Numbered from the stretch's first letter, positions 33,472 through 43,430 are shown. The stretch is 64,000 bases of DNA from an uncultured Collinsella sp. (GCA_900552145.1 URYW01000002.1:6775-70774); one strand, 5' to 3'. Notes: generated by a model not told the origin, from the sequence alone. Translations and numbers: made by a program.

Positions 33472-33556
33472 ATCAGACTCCTTGTCTGCGATTTATGCAC
33501 CGATGCGCATTTCGCAGTGGTCGTTATGAAGTGGGTTGAAACTTTAGCACCAAAAG

Positions 33557-33593
33557 ATGCATGAACACGTAAATGGCTTGCATATTCATGCAT
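33557..33593. promoter_or_regulatory. ARG-box-like inverted repeat upstream of argC
   Basis: ATGCATGAA (33557-33565) and TTCATGCAT (33585-33593) form a spaced palindrome. On the minus strand the second half reads CATGAATATGCAA, close to the CATGAATA...TKCAA pattern known for Bacillus-type ArgR sites. ArgR itself is not in the window. The call is by similarity and position. Confidence 0.45.
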
Positions 33594-33636
33594 TGAAACA
33601 TTCCCGACACATTCGCTTGAAGGAATTGACAAATGG

Positions 33637-33692
33637 AGCGGGCCCCGTATTGACCGGCGCTCCTAACGGCGCCGGGCAATACGGGGCCCGCC
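33637..33692 (-). terminator. Large hairpin after the split-barrel gene
   Basis: A perfect 15-bp stem (GCGGGCCCCGTATTG, 33638-33652, with 33677-33691) encloses a second stem (CCGGCGC/GCGCCGG). The minus strand continues CCATTTGTC, a weak T stretch. It probably ends the transcript of the genes at 33729 and 34184. Confidence 0.55.
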
Positions 33693-33728
33693 CATGCGAA
33701 AACCAAGTTGTTAGGATGAGCCAGCCGG

Positions 33729-34139
33729 CTAGAGCTCGACCGGCACCCATTCGTCGTGATTGCAGATAAAAGCCTCGGGATTCTCGACGCTAAAGAAGAC
33801 GAGCGTGGGGTCGTTAGGCCCCTCATAGTGCTCGCCCAGGTGCTCTAGATGCTTCCACCCGGCTTCGCGCATTTCGCTCGAAGCCCGGTCATCCAAGCCG
33901 GCACGCCCGCGCAAGATGAGCCAGCCATGGCCCGGCCACCAACTCGTGGCCTCAAAGCACTGGTTTTGCAGCAGCTCTTGCCACACATCTTTGGTGCGCG
34001 CTGTTACAAACCACAGCTTGCCATCCTGGATCTGCGCAAACGAAAACGGACGCACATGAGGCTGTCCGTCAACGCTCGTCGCCAAATACCATGCCGGCAC
34101 CGACGTCAGATACTCCAACACCGTATTCAATCCGTCCAC
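33729..34139 (-). CDS. Pyridoxamine 5'-phosphate oxidase-family (FMN split-barrel) protein
   Basis: The 136-residue protein has the split-barrel pattern VPAWYLATSVDGQPHVRPFSFAQIQDGKLWFVTA, which binds flavin in this family. Such small members reduce or bind flavins and are often annotated as general-stress or pyridoxamine oxidase-like proteins. The GTG start at 34139 has a perfect AGGAGG site. It is a tandem paralogue of the next gene upstream and lies downstream of the riboflavin transporter genes, which fits a flavin-using protein. The exact substrate is unknown. Confidence 0.8.
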   Translation of the reverse strand: MDGLNTVLEYLTSVPAWYLATSVDGQPHVRPFSFAQIQDGKLWFVTARTKDVWQELLQNQCFEATSWWPGHGWLILRGRAGLDDRASSEMREAGWKHLEHLGEHYEGPNDPTLVFFSVENPEAFICNHDEWVPVEL

Positions 34140-34183
34140 GTTTCCTCCTGTACTAGTTAGTTTGGGAGCCTGGATCGTGCGAG

Positions 34184-34630
34184 CTAGAGCTCCAGGCGCT
34201 CCTCGCTGCCGTCGATATCGCAGAACCGCGCGGCAATGTTGCGGACCGAAAAGAACGCAAGGCGGCCGTCGTTGGCACTCTCGTGTTCCTCGCCAATGCC
34301 CACCATGTGCTTAAAGCCTGCTTGACGCACCTTGTCGCTCGCAACTGCGTCGTCCTCAAGTGCGGCCTCGCCGGTCAATACGATCCAACATTCCCCCGGC
34401 TTCCAGCCCGAGAGCTCAAACTTGGGATTCGCGCTCAGCTCCGCCCACACATCTTTGTCGCGCGACGTACAAAACCACAGTTTACCGTCATCGACCATGG
34501 CAAACGAAAACGGCCTCACGCGAGGCTGATGCCCGTCGGCCACATCGGTCGTGGCCAGATACCACGCCGGAATGCGCCCGAGATACGAACAGGCGCGCTC
34601 AAGCTGAGCCGTGCGGTCGTTGTCGGTCAT
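34184..34630 (-). CDS. Pyridoxamine 5'-phosphate oxidase-family protein, tandem paralogue
   Basis: The 148-residue protein repeats the same pattern (IPAWYLATTDVADGHQPRVRPFSFAMVDDGKLWFCTS) as its neighbour, with similar WPGHGW/KPGECW and EAGWKHLE/QAGFKHMV blocks, so the pair arose by duplication. ATG at 34630 has an AAAGGGG site. It lies 30 bases after ecfT, so it may be co-transcribed with the ribU-ecfA-ecfT genes and thereby come under FMN riboswitch control. Function beyond flavin binding is not known. Confidence 0.8.
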   Translation of the reverse strand: MTDNDRTAQLERACSYLGRIPAWYLATTDVADGHQPRVRPFSFAMVDDGKLWFCTSRDKDVWAELSANPKFELSGWKPGECWIVLTGEAALEDDAVASDKVRQAGFKHMVGIGEEHESANDGRLAFFSVRNIAARFCDIDGSEERLEL

Positions 34631-34660
34631 AGGGACCCCTTTCTTGCGCTCGAATCGCGC

Positions 34661-35461
34661 CTAAACAAGTTGAAGGTTGATGACGATGACGCAGATGAGC
34701 AGCAACGCCGTCACCACCGCCGCCAACGCATCGCCGCGGCCAAACGTAAGCGCATGCAGGCGCGTGCGGCCCTGCTCGCCATGATAGCAGCGTGCATCCA
34801 TGGCAGCAGACAGCGTCTCGGCATGGCGGAACACGCCGGTGAACAGCGGGATCGCCACACTGCCGAGCATGCGTACGCCACCGAGCGGACCGCCCGTCAC
34901 GCGCGCACCGCGGCTTGCCTGTGCATCGGCCGTCTGCTTCATCTCAGTGGCAAACTGCGGCATAAAGCGTAGCGCGATACCCATGATCATGCCGAGCTCG
35001 TGCGCAGGAAGTCCCACACGCGCAAACGGCGCGAGCAGGCGCTCAAAGCCCGCGGTGAGGTCGAGCGTCGGCGTGGTGAGTGTAACGGCGCTCATACCGG
35101 CCATCATCAACGTCAGGCGGCACGCCATAAAGGCGGCAGAACGCAGTGAGCCCTCGCTTATCTGCAGAAAGCCGAGCTGCCACAGGATGCGCCCGCTCTG
35201 GTCGGAAAACAGGTTGAGCACTGCGACCACGATGACGATTGCCAGCAGCGGCGCCATCGACGACAGAGCGCGACGAGCCGGCACCCGGGACACGGTATAG
35301 ATCAGGACAACGAAGATTGCGACCGGGGCCAGTCCGCAGAAGCTGCTGACTGTGAGCGTCGTGATCAGAAACACAAAACCCAAGAGCAACTTAGTTCGCG
35401 GATCCAGGCGGTGGATCGCACTATCGCCGGGATAGTAGCTGCCAAACGAAAACGCCTCCAT
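34661..35461 (-). CDS. ecfT: ECF transporter transmembrane protein EcfT
   Basis: The 266-residue protein has five to six membrane helices and the two cytoplasmic coupling helices with Ala-Arg motifs (AQASRGA near 195 and AMDARCY near 228) that contact the ATPases. It starts HRLDPRTKLLLG, typical of EcfT. Its start codon overlaps the ecfA stop (TAATG), so translation is coupled. With EcfA and the S component RibU it forms a vitamin importer in the membrane. Confidence 0.93.
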   Translation of the reverse strand: MEAFSFGSYYPGDSAIHRLDPRTKLLLGFVFLITTLTVSSFCGLAPVAIFVVLIYTVSRVPARRALSSMAPLLAIVIVVAVLNLFSDQSGRILWQLGFLQISEGSLRSAAFMACRLTLMMAGMSAVTLTTPTLDLTAGFERLLAPFARVGLPAHELGMIMGIALRFMPQFATEMKQTADAQASRGARVTGGPLGGVRMLGSVAIPLFTGVFRHAETLSAAMDARCYHGEQGRTRLHALTFGRGDALAAVVTALLLICVIVINLQLV

Positions 35462-37365
35462 TAGCAGCCCTCCTCTCGCGCGACCGTCTTGGATTTAGCA
35501 ATGTCCGCGACGTTAGAAGGACCGCCCGAGCGACCGATTAGCAGGTCCACCAACTCGTCTGCCAGCGACTCAACCGTATAGAGGCCGTCAAAGCGCAGCG
35601 GCACGCCTGTCTTCGCAAGCGCCAGCGCCATGCGCTGGGCAGCGGGAACACCCAAGCCGATTGATTTAAGCTCATCCGCATGCGCAAACACCTGCGCGGG
35701 GGTTCCCTCGGCAAACACCGCGCCTTCGTTCATTACGACGATGCGGTCACAGCAATTGGCCAGGTCATCCATACTATGTGAAACCATGACAACGGTCAGG
35801 CCATCGCGGTGAAGTCGATCGATAAGCTCAAGGAAATCCCTGCGCGCAGCCGGATCGAGCCCCGCCATGGGCTCATCGAGCACCAGGACTTCGGGCTCCA
35901 TGGCGAGCACGCCGGCGAATGCCACACGCCGTTGCTGACCGCCCGAAAGCTCAAAGGGACTCTTGTCGCCGACCGTGGAAAGGTCGAGGCCCACGCGTGA
36001 GAGCGATGACTCAACACGACGGTCGACTTCATCTTGCGGCAAGCCAAGGTTGTACGGACCAAACGCCACGTCCTGCGCCACGGTTTCGGCAAACAGCTGA
36101 CGCTCAGGATACTGAAACACCACGCCGACCTTGGCCTTAACCGCAGCGGCGTCTTTCTTGTTTGATAGGTCGAGCCCCAGCGCGCAAATGCTTCCCTCCT
36201 GCGGACGGATCAGCCCGTTGAGATGCTGGACCAGCGTCGATTTACCCGAGCCGGTATGGCCTGCTAGCCCCAGGAACTCGCCGCGACGCACCGTCAGCGA
36301 TACATCGCGCAGCGCCCACGGGCTGCTTGGGTCGTTTCCCCAGAGAGCCTGTTTGCTCGATTTGCCCGCAGTGGCCGAGCGCTTATGCCAGCGGCGGCGC
36401 TCGCGCGGACTGAGCGAATAACTGTACGAAACATGGGATAGCTCTATGACGGGCTCCGACGCGTTGCCCTCGTTGTCTACCGGAACAGTGCCGTCAGCGA
36501 TTTCCAACTGGGATGCGGAAGACTGCCCCGCGGTGCCTGCCCCACTTCGCTCGGCATAAGCCTGCGCAATCTCGGCGACCATATCCGTCTCACGTACCTG
36601 CGCGCAAACAGGCACGCCCTTCGCGCGAAGTGTCCTACCCAGACAGCACGACGCCGGCATATCCAGGTTGAGCTGCGCAAGTTCGTCCGCCCGCGTCAAT
36701 ATTTCCTCGGGCTTACCGAGCATGGCAACGCGCCCCGCCCGAAACACCGCGACACGATCGGCCTCGGCGGCCTCTTCCATAAAGTGCGTAATCATCACGA
36801 TGGTCATGCCGCGATCGTGCAACGCGCGGCAAGCCTTCATGAGGCCCTTGCGCCCACGCGGATCAAGCATCGAGGAAGCCTCATCCAAAATGAGAACGCG
36901 CGGCTCCATGGCGAGCACGCCGGCAAGCGCCACGCGCTGCTTTTGGCCACCCGAAAGCGCGTGGGTCTCGTGGCGCTCAAAGCCCACCAGGCCCACACCC
37001 TTCAGCGCCTCGCGTACGCGCTGCGCAATTTGCGCCGATGGCACGCCAAGGTTTTCGGGACCGAACGCAACGTCATCTTCGACAAGCGTTGCCACCAGCT
37101 GATCATCGGGATTCTGGAATACCATGCCCGCGGTCGAGCGAATGTCGTAGACCAGCTCGGGGTCGGACGCATCCATGCCGTTGATGCGTACCGTGCCCGC
37201 ATCGGGTTGCAACAGCGCATTCAGATGCTTGGCAAACGTCGACTTGCCCGACCCATTGCCACCGAGGATGCAGAAAAACTCCCCGTCCTCGATGCTCAGA
37301 TCGACACCATCGAGTGCCGACACGACACCGTCATAGCTAAAGGAAACGCCCCGACACTCAATCAT
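35461..37365 (-). CDS. ecfA: Fused EcfA1-EcfA2 energy-coupling ATPase
   Basis: The 634-residue protein joins both ECF ATPases in one chain. Half 1 has Walker A GGNGSGKST (35-43), signature LSGGQKQRV (138-145) and Walker B ILDEASSMLDP (159-169). Half 2 starts near 305 with Walker A GHTGSGKST (369-377), LSGGQQRRV and LVLDEPMAGLDP. The linker (275-303) is poor in structure. Both catalytic Glu residues are present. The start overlaps the ribU stop by ATGA. In many bacteria the two ATPases are separate genes; the fusion fixes a 1:1 heterodimer. Confidence 0.93.
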   Translation of the reverse strand: MIECRGVSFSYDGVVSALDGVDLSIEDGEFFCILGGNGSGKSTFAKHLNALLQPDAGTVRINGMDASDPELVYDIRSTAGMVFQNPDDQLVATLVEDDVAFGPENLGVPSAQIAQRVREALKGVGLVGFERHETHALSGGQKQRVALAGVLAMEPRVLILDEASSMLDPRGRKGLMKACRALHDRGMTIVMITHFMEEAAEADRVAVFRAGRVAMLGKPEEILTRADELAQLNLDMPASCCLGRTLRAKGVPVCAQVRETDMVAEIAQAYAERSGAGTAGQSSASQLEIADGTVPVDNEGNASEPVIELSHVSYSYSLSPRERRRWHKRSATAGKSSKQALWGNDPSSPWALRDVSLTVRRGEFLGLAGHTGSGKSTLVQHLNGLIRPQEGSICALGLDLSNKKDAAAVKAKVGVVFQYPERQLFAETVAQDVAFGPYNLGLPQDEVDRRVESSLSRVGLDLSTVGDKSPFELSGGQQRRVAFAGVLAMEPEVLVLDEPMAGLDPAARRDFLELIDRLHRDGLTVVMVSHSMDDLANCCDRIVVMNEGAVFAEGTPAQVFAHADELKSIGLGVPAAQRMALALAKTGVPLRFDGLYTVESLADELVDLLIGRSGGPSNVADIAKSKTVAREEGC

Positions 37366-37952
37366 GCGCGGCCTTTGACCTGGTCCTTTTTAGGCGTGAT
37401 GAGGTTGGAAACTGCTTTATACACCACCAGCGTCAACACCGAGTTAAGCACGGTCTTGATAAGTTTGAACGGCAGTACGGCAGGAATCATGAGCGCGGCG
37501 ATCACATCGACCGAGCCATACCAGAACCAAACGCCAATAGTAAGGTTTGCGACCATAGACAGCGCCGTAGCGGCAATGACGCCGAGCACCAGGCCAATCA
37601 CGGCACCCTTATAGGTGTGCATCTTCTGATAGACGATAGCCGCGGGCAGAATGTAGCCCAGCGTGGCAACCAGATTCATAAGCGCGCCGACCCAGTCACC
37701 CGTGGTGAGCGCATGGATAACGATAGCCATAGCGGCAACAGCGGTGCCGGCACCAGGACCGTACGCAAACCCGCACACCATCGCCGGCACCAGCGACGGG
37801 TCATACGTCAAAAACGGCGCCGAAGGGAGGATGGGCAGCTGCACATACATAAACAGGGCGCCCAGGGCGCACATCAGCGCCATGGTAACGAGCTGTTTGG
37901 TGCTCCACCTATTCGTGTTCTCAAAATGGATATGCTGCGACTGTTCAGACAT
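37362..37952 (-). CDS. ribU: ECF transporter S component RibU (riboflavin)
   Basis: The 196-residue membrane protein has about six helices and the S-component pattern MALMCALGALFMYVQLPILPSAPFLTYDPSLVPAMV; the LTYDPSLVP segment recalls RibU. Substrate is assigned from the FMN riboswitch directly upstream. ATG at 37952 has an AGGTGAT site; the in-frame ATG at 37973 lies within the riboswitch basal stem and is rejected. It is followed by overlapping ecfA and ecfT, so the operon encodes a self-contained riboflavin importer with a dedicated ECF module. Confidence 0.92.
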   Translation of the reverse strand: MSEQSQHIHFENTNRWSTKQLVTMALMCALGALFMYVQLPILPSAPFLTYDPSLVPAMVCGFAYGPGAGTAVAAMAIVIHALTTGDWVGALMNLVATLGYILPAAIVYQKMHTYKGAVIGLVLGVIAATALSMVANLTIGVWFWYGSVDVIAALMIPAVLPFKLIKTVLNSVLTLVVYKAVSNLITPKKDQVKGRA

Positions 37953-37965
37953 AAGATCACCTGCC

Positions 37966-38146
37966 TCTTTCATCCGGACTCTAACCGTTGGTACTGGGAT
38001 CTCACCAGTTCAGCCGGTATGCGAACCAACGCACACACGGGTCGCGGACTCATCGGCTCGGCCGCAGACACCTCGCCTGCGCCACGGCGCCCCTTTGGCA
38101 CCGCCCGATTTACCGCCAGTGGGGAATTCCACCCCGCCCTGAAACA
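37966..38146 (-). promoter_or_regulatory. FMN riboswitch (RFN element)
   Basis: The minus strand carries the conserved RFN blocks in order: TTCAGGGCGGGGTGGAATTC, CCCACTGGCGGTAAATCGGG, GAGCCGATGAGTCCGCGACC, CTGGTGAGATCCCAGTACC and GGTTAGAGTCCGGATGAAAG. Basal stem ends are present at both sides. FMN binding normally lowers expression, here of riboflavin uptake. The ribU ribosome site follows directly, which favours control of translation start; no separate terminator was seen. Confidence 0.96.
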
Positions 38147-38155
38147 GCAATTGCA

Positions 38156-38183
38156 AGTGTAGCACGAGCAATCGTTCGCGCAA
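38156..38183 (-). promoter_or_regulatory. Likely promoter of the ribU operon
   Basis: On the minus strand TTGCGC (38178-38183) and TACACT (38156-38161) are 16 bp apart, placing the start just before the FMN riboswitch. Confidence 0.45.
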
Positions 38184-38341
38184 GTATGCCAAGGGTAATT
38201 TGTGGCGGGGAAACGGAAGCGGGATGAAGATGCAGTATCCCATTTTCCGCAATCATCAATCCACCGACGTACCCAATGCTCCGCACCGCGCAGTAGTATG
38301 AAGGAGGTCACTGCGCAACCCGCGTATGTCAGGAGAACAAA

Positions 38342-40279
38342 TTGGCAGCAAAACTTGATCTCGGGAAGGCTCTATCCCAAGCCGCCCAAGCCGCCGGTGA
38401 GATGGCAAAAGACGCATCGACGGCCATCGAGTCCGCCGCCAAAGGCGCCACGAATGCAGCTGAAGGCGCGGGAAACGTTATCGTCGACACGGCCACCTCG
38501 GCATCCGAGGCCATCGGCAGCGCCATGTGCTCGGTTGCGGAAGGTATGTCGAGTGCCGGCGAGCAAATTGCGTCGTCCGATGCAGGCAAAACGATTACAG
38601 GAGCCGCGAACACGGTAGGCGGAATTGCCATCGGTGCCGCCGTAAATCTGGCCCAGGGAGCATCGTCCCTTGCGTCCGACGCGGCGTCGACCGTGGAGGG
38701 CGGGATCAATGCCATCAAGGAGAACTCATTCTCCGCGCGACTCCGCAGGGCACGCATCAAAGGTTTCCGTGACGGAATCAAGCAGGGCGCCTACCTTGCG
38801 GGAGAGAAGCGACACAATTTCATCTACGCATATGTGGCAACGCTCTGCTTCCTGATGCGCTGCGACGGTGACTTCTCCCAAGAGGAGCAGAAGTGGCTCG
38901 AGGAAGGTCTCGATTACCTCAAGCTGGACGGCGGCCTCCCAAATAACGTCAAGACGAAGGTGCAGGTTATCGCGGATGACGAGGGTTTGTCCTTCGACCA
39001 AGTCAAGGACTGTTTGGACAACGTTAGCATCGTGTCGCTGGACTCCATAGCCGAGCAGTTGCAAGTCGCCGCGGCGGCAGACGGTCAGGTGACAGAAGAA
39101 GAGGAGCATACCTGCAGGCTCTTTGCCGACTATATGGCGGCGAGGGTGGCATGCATGGCCGTTGACGAGAGCCGGGCCGAGCAGGCAGTCGAAAAGTCCG
39201 TCCGCGAGTATGGCGAGAAACTTCAGCACATCGACCGGGAGTTCAAGGAGCGGACGCGACTGCAGGATGCCGACGCGGCCTTCGTCGTAGCCGCAACCAT
39301 GCTCCAAGTCGCCCGCATTCTTATCATCAACTCACTGACGGAGGTCGAGTGTGCCGGAGCGGGCAACGTAAAAGAACATGCTCTGCACGACTTCCAAAGT
39401 CGTATCTTCTCTGGTTTCGATGACAGGATGCCACGGGAATCGAACCATCTGTTCGCCTCAAAACATCATATTCTTAATTCACGTGGAGTGCCCTACGACG
39501 CGACACGCTACGAGGCAGAAAACGTCGGACTCTTCAAGGGCGCAAACCACCGGTTCGCGACCCTCGGCCACGACCCAGTGCTCGGTCTCGTGTTCGGAAC
39601 ATCTAACATCATGACCAACAGCATCACCTGCGTTAAAGACACCAATGTTTTTGGTATTGGTGCACGAATTCCCGCAACCTACTCGGTCTCCTATGACGCC
39701 TTTGGGAAAAATCCACAGATTGGGGCGCCCGCTGGGACTGTAGAGATGCTGGTTACGGCGGGAAGACGCGTCGTGAGCGAGCCGGATGCCGCCGCGGCTG
39801 CTCTAATCAAGCAGCTGATCCACATCGGCACAGACCTGTACACGCCGTGCGGGATACAGATTCCATTCGCCAATCTCATCCTCGACAAAACACATACCGA
39901 GGCGCTTACCAAATACGTCAGCACCGGCGATGTGCTGAAGGTCGACGCGCAGGCAGGCATGGCCGCTCTTATCAACTGGTTGATAGCAGCACTTCACGGG
40001 TGCTCGTTGATATTCAAGGACGACGGATCAGATTACTGCACCGAGATGTTCCAAGCACGTACCAAGAAAATCATCCTCATGTCCGATACCATCGCAACTT
40101 CAAGCAGCATCATACGGGCGCTAATCAAAGAGAATCCCAAGTGCCTCGACCTCGGAGGCGCAGCGATACTCATCTACCGACTATTCTCGGACGTGCGTTT
40201 CATTGCCAAGCTCAAAGAAGAGTACGTGCAATCGGAGCTCAATAAAATCTACGACGAGCGAGCAAGAGGGCTGCTCTGA
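38342..40279 (+). CDS. Orphan protein with TerB-like domain and uncharacterised C-terminal domain
   Basis: I do not recognise the 645-residue protein as a whole. Residues 1-125 are Ala/Ser/Gly/Thr-rich and look like long amphipathic helices. A basic patch (SARLRRARIKGFRDG, 131-145) follows. Residues 163-270 resemble the TerB tellurite-resistance fold, with two acidic loops in CDGDFSQEEQKWLEE (174-188) and ADGQVTEEEEH (246-256). The C-terminal part (345-645) holds HHILNSRGVPYD and GHDPVLGLVFGTSNIMTN (409-426) and several hydrophobic helices. The TTG start at 38342 has AGGAG six bases upstream. It has no operon partner. A membrane- or phage-related stress role is possible but unproven. Confidence 0.75.
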   Translation: MAAKLDLGKALSQAAQAAGEMAKDASTAIESAAKGATNAAEGAGNVIVDTATSASEAIGSAMCSVAEGMSSAGEQIASSDAGKTITGAANTVGGIAIGAAVNLAQGASSLASDAASTVEGGINAIKENSFSARLRRARIKGFRDGIKQGAYLAGEKRHNFIYAYVATLCFLMRCDGDFSQEEQKWLEEGLDYLKLDGGLPNNVKTKVQVIADDEGLSFDQVKDCLDNVSIVSLDSIAEQLQVAAAADGQVTEEEEHTCRLFADYMAARVACMAVDESRAEQAVEKSVREYGEKLQHIDREFKERTRLQDADAAFVVAATMLQVARILIINSLTEVECAGAGNVKEHALHDFQSRIFSGFDDRMPRESNHLFASKHHILNSRGVPYDATRYEAENVGLFKGANHRFATLGHDPVLGLVFGTSNIMTNSITCVKDTNVFGIGARIPATYSVSYDAFGKNPQIGAPAGTVEMLVTAGRRVVSEPDAAAAALIKQLIHIGTDLYTPCGIQIPFANLILDKTHTEALTKYVSTGDVLKVDAQAGMAALINWLIAALHGCSLIFKDDGSDYCTEMFQARTKKIILMSDTIATSSSIIRALIKENPKCLDLGGAAILIYRLFSDVRFIAKLKEEYVQSELNKIYDERARGLL

Positions 40280-40357
40280 TTCCTCGGCGCCTTTCCTCTT
40301 ACATCACCATTCAAACAAAGCGGAAAGCGCCTCATTAAATAAAGACATCAACACAAA

Positions 40358-40403
40358 AAGGACCCCTTGTCCGCGGCTCCAAAGGAGCAGGATAAGGGGT
40401 CCC
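40358..40403 (-). terminator. Terminator of groEL
   Basis: GGACCCCTTGTCC (40360-40372) pairs with GGATAAGGGGTCC (40390-40402), with an inner GCTCC/GGAGC stem. TTTTTGTG follows on the minus strand. Confidence 0.8.
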
Positions 40404-40482
40404 AATCTAACCGAGGACGTTCCGGAGAGAAGCCCCCGTCCCGCCCCCGGATTCCCGGTGGGAGTTCTAGACCTTGTCGGCC

Positions 40483-42198
<1,716 letters not shown>

Positions 42199-42216
42199 TC
42201 AGAGATTCTGACGAGA

Positions 42217-42510
42217 CTAGGCCTCGACGACAGCGTAGATGTCGTCGGCGCGCATCAGCAGATACTTCTCGCCGTCGACCTTGACCTCGTTGCCACCGAA
42301 CTTACCGTAGATGACAACGTCGCCAACCTTGACGTCCATGGGGATGCGCTCACCCTTGTCGTTGACCTTGCCGGCGCCCACGGCAACGATGGTGCCGCGC
42401 TGCGGCTTCTCCTGAGCGTTGCTGGCGATGTACAGACCAGAAGCGGTCTTCTGCTCGGCCTCGTCGGGCTTGACCAGAACACGATCTGCAAGCGGCTTCA
42501 AAGACGACAT
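42217..42510 (-). CDS. groES: Co-chaperonin GroES (10 kDa)
   Basis: The 97-residue lid protein of GroEL has the expected start MSSLKPLADRVLVKPDEAEQ, the mobile loop with KTASGLYIASNAQEKPQ (22-38) and the VGDVVIYGKFGGNEVK core. ATG at 42510 follows AGGAGGAGA. The 120 bp upstream contain neither a CIRCE element nor a HAIR-type site; instead GGTTATAC occurs twice (around 42538-42545 and 42602-42609), which could be a regulatory pair. Together with groEL it forms the usual bicistron. Confidence 0.97.
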   Translation of the reverse strand: MSSLKPLADRVLVKPDEAEQKTASGLYIASNAQEKPQRGTIVAVGAGKVNDKGERIPMDVKVGDVVIYGKFGGNEVKVDGEKYLLMRADDIYAVVEA

Positions 42511-42678
42511 GCTTGTCTCCTCCTTTTTGGGCCGCGCGGTTATACCACGCGAATTAACCCTTTTTGTTTGCGTACGCGTTGAATGGTACCCACGAATGGC
42601 GGGTTATACAACACGGAGTCAAAAAATCTTATTTTTTGGCACTTAGATTTTCTGAATGCCGGGGGATAACTTAGCGAT

Positions 42679-42825
42679 GCCTCCCGTGTGGCTCCGGAGG
42701 GGCGGGGCGTAAGGTTTCCTGCTCGGGCAGTCCTGCTCGCACGAAGGCCACATTAAGTGGCCTTCGGCTCGTGCGGAACTCGCGATAAACCTTATGCCCC
42801 GCCCCTCCGGAGCCACACGGGAGGC
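42679..42825. repeat. Large nested inverted repeat with 39-bp arms
   Basis: The left arm (42679-42717, GCCTCCCGTGTGGCTCCGGA...) and right arm (42787-42825) match over 39 bp with one G-to-A change, and the match extends loosely outward through TTAGC/GCTAA. Inside is a second hairpin (CACGAAGGCCAC with GTGGCCTTCG). It lies in the 920-bp gap between groES and the amidohydrolase. No ORF, transposase or target duplication is evident. It could be a miniature transposable element or a structured RNA. Confidence 0.7.
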
Positions 42826-42934
42826 AGGCTAACTAATTCGGGCCCGACATTCAGAAAAGTCAGTGCAGCAAAATGGCGATGCGGATAGGAACGTGGGTAT
42901 GGTTTTCGCTACGCGCACGGGTCCCCTGGGAAGC

Positions 42935-43173
42935 ACCGTGCATTTTTGGGAGTATTCAGCAAGCCAGGACGGCTGCATACGCGCCGGACATACCTTATTG
43001 GTCCCAAGAACGCCTTCAGCGGGCGGTTTTGGTCGGTGGGCAGACCCCGTTGGGACAAATGGGCGTACTTCGCGCCGTACCGGAGCCCAAAATGACGTCA
43101 ATCTCCGCAACGTTACTCAGCCGCAGCGGCACCGGCAGAGCTCGTGGTGCTGAATACTCCGTTTTTTGCACGG
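42935..43173. repeat. Spaced inverted repeat in the groES-amidohydrolase gap
   Basis: ACCGTGCATTTTTGGGAGTATTCAGCA at 42935-42961 (with its core GGAGTATTCAGCA) recurs inverted at 43148-43173, where the arm reads TGCTGAATACTCCGTTTTTTGCACGG. The 13-bp core is exact and the outer GTGCA part matches. About 190 bp lie between. No credible coding frame spans the region: the small ORFs present have no ribosome site and unlikely composition. Nothing else is seen up to 43366. Confidence 0.55.
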
Positions 43174-43365
43174 CACGGGCGGGGGTACATCAGGATCAGG
43201 AAGAACATCCCAGCCTTTTTATGCAATCTGTAATGGGAAGTATGCAAAACACTAAGAGTCAGCATTGCTGATGTCCAAATTGAGCGCACGAGACAGCAGC
43301 ACCTCAACCCCGCGCCCAAATCCAACAGAGCGGGGACGCTCCTAACGAACCCCCATCGGCAAACA

Positions 43366-43411
43366 AATGCGGCTCGAGCGCCATCCCAAAATAGACTGCC
43401 CGAGCCGCGTT
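43366..43411 (-). terminator. Terminator of the amidohydrolase gene
   Basis: GCGGCTCG (43369-43376) pairs with CGAGCCGC (43401-43408), followed on the minus strand by ATTTGTTTG. Confidence 0.6.
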
Positions 43412-43430
43412 TAACGGTGCGGTATGAACG

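Noticed and set aside
37953..37973. Upstream ATG at 37973 as the ribU start
   Set aside because: It is part of the conserved GTCCGGATGAAAG end of the FMN riboswitch; the ATG at 37952 has a proper ribosome site.
38298..38341. ATG at 38298 as start of the TerB-like protein
   Set aside because: It is in a different reading frame; the TTG at 38342 has a well-placed AGGAG.
42829..43325. Short ORFs on both strands in the groES-amidohydrolase gap
   Set aside because: No ribosome sites, unlikely composition and overlap with inverted-repeat structure; treated as non-coding.
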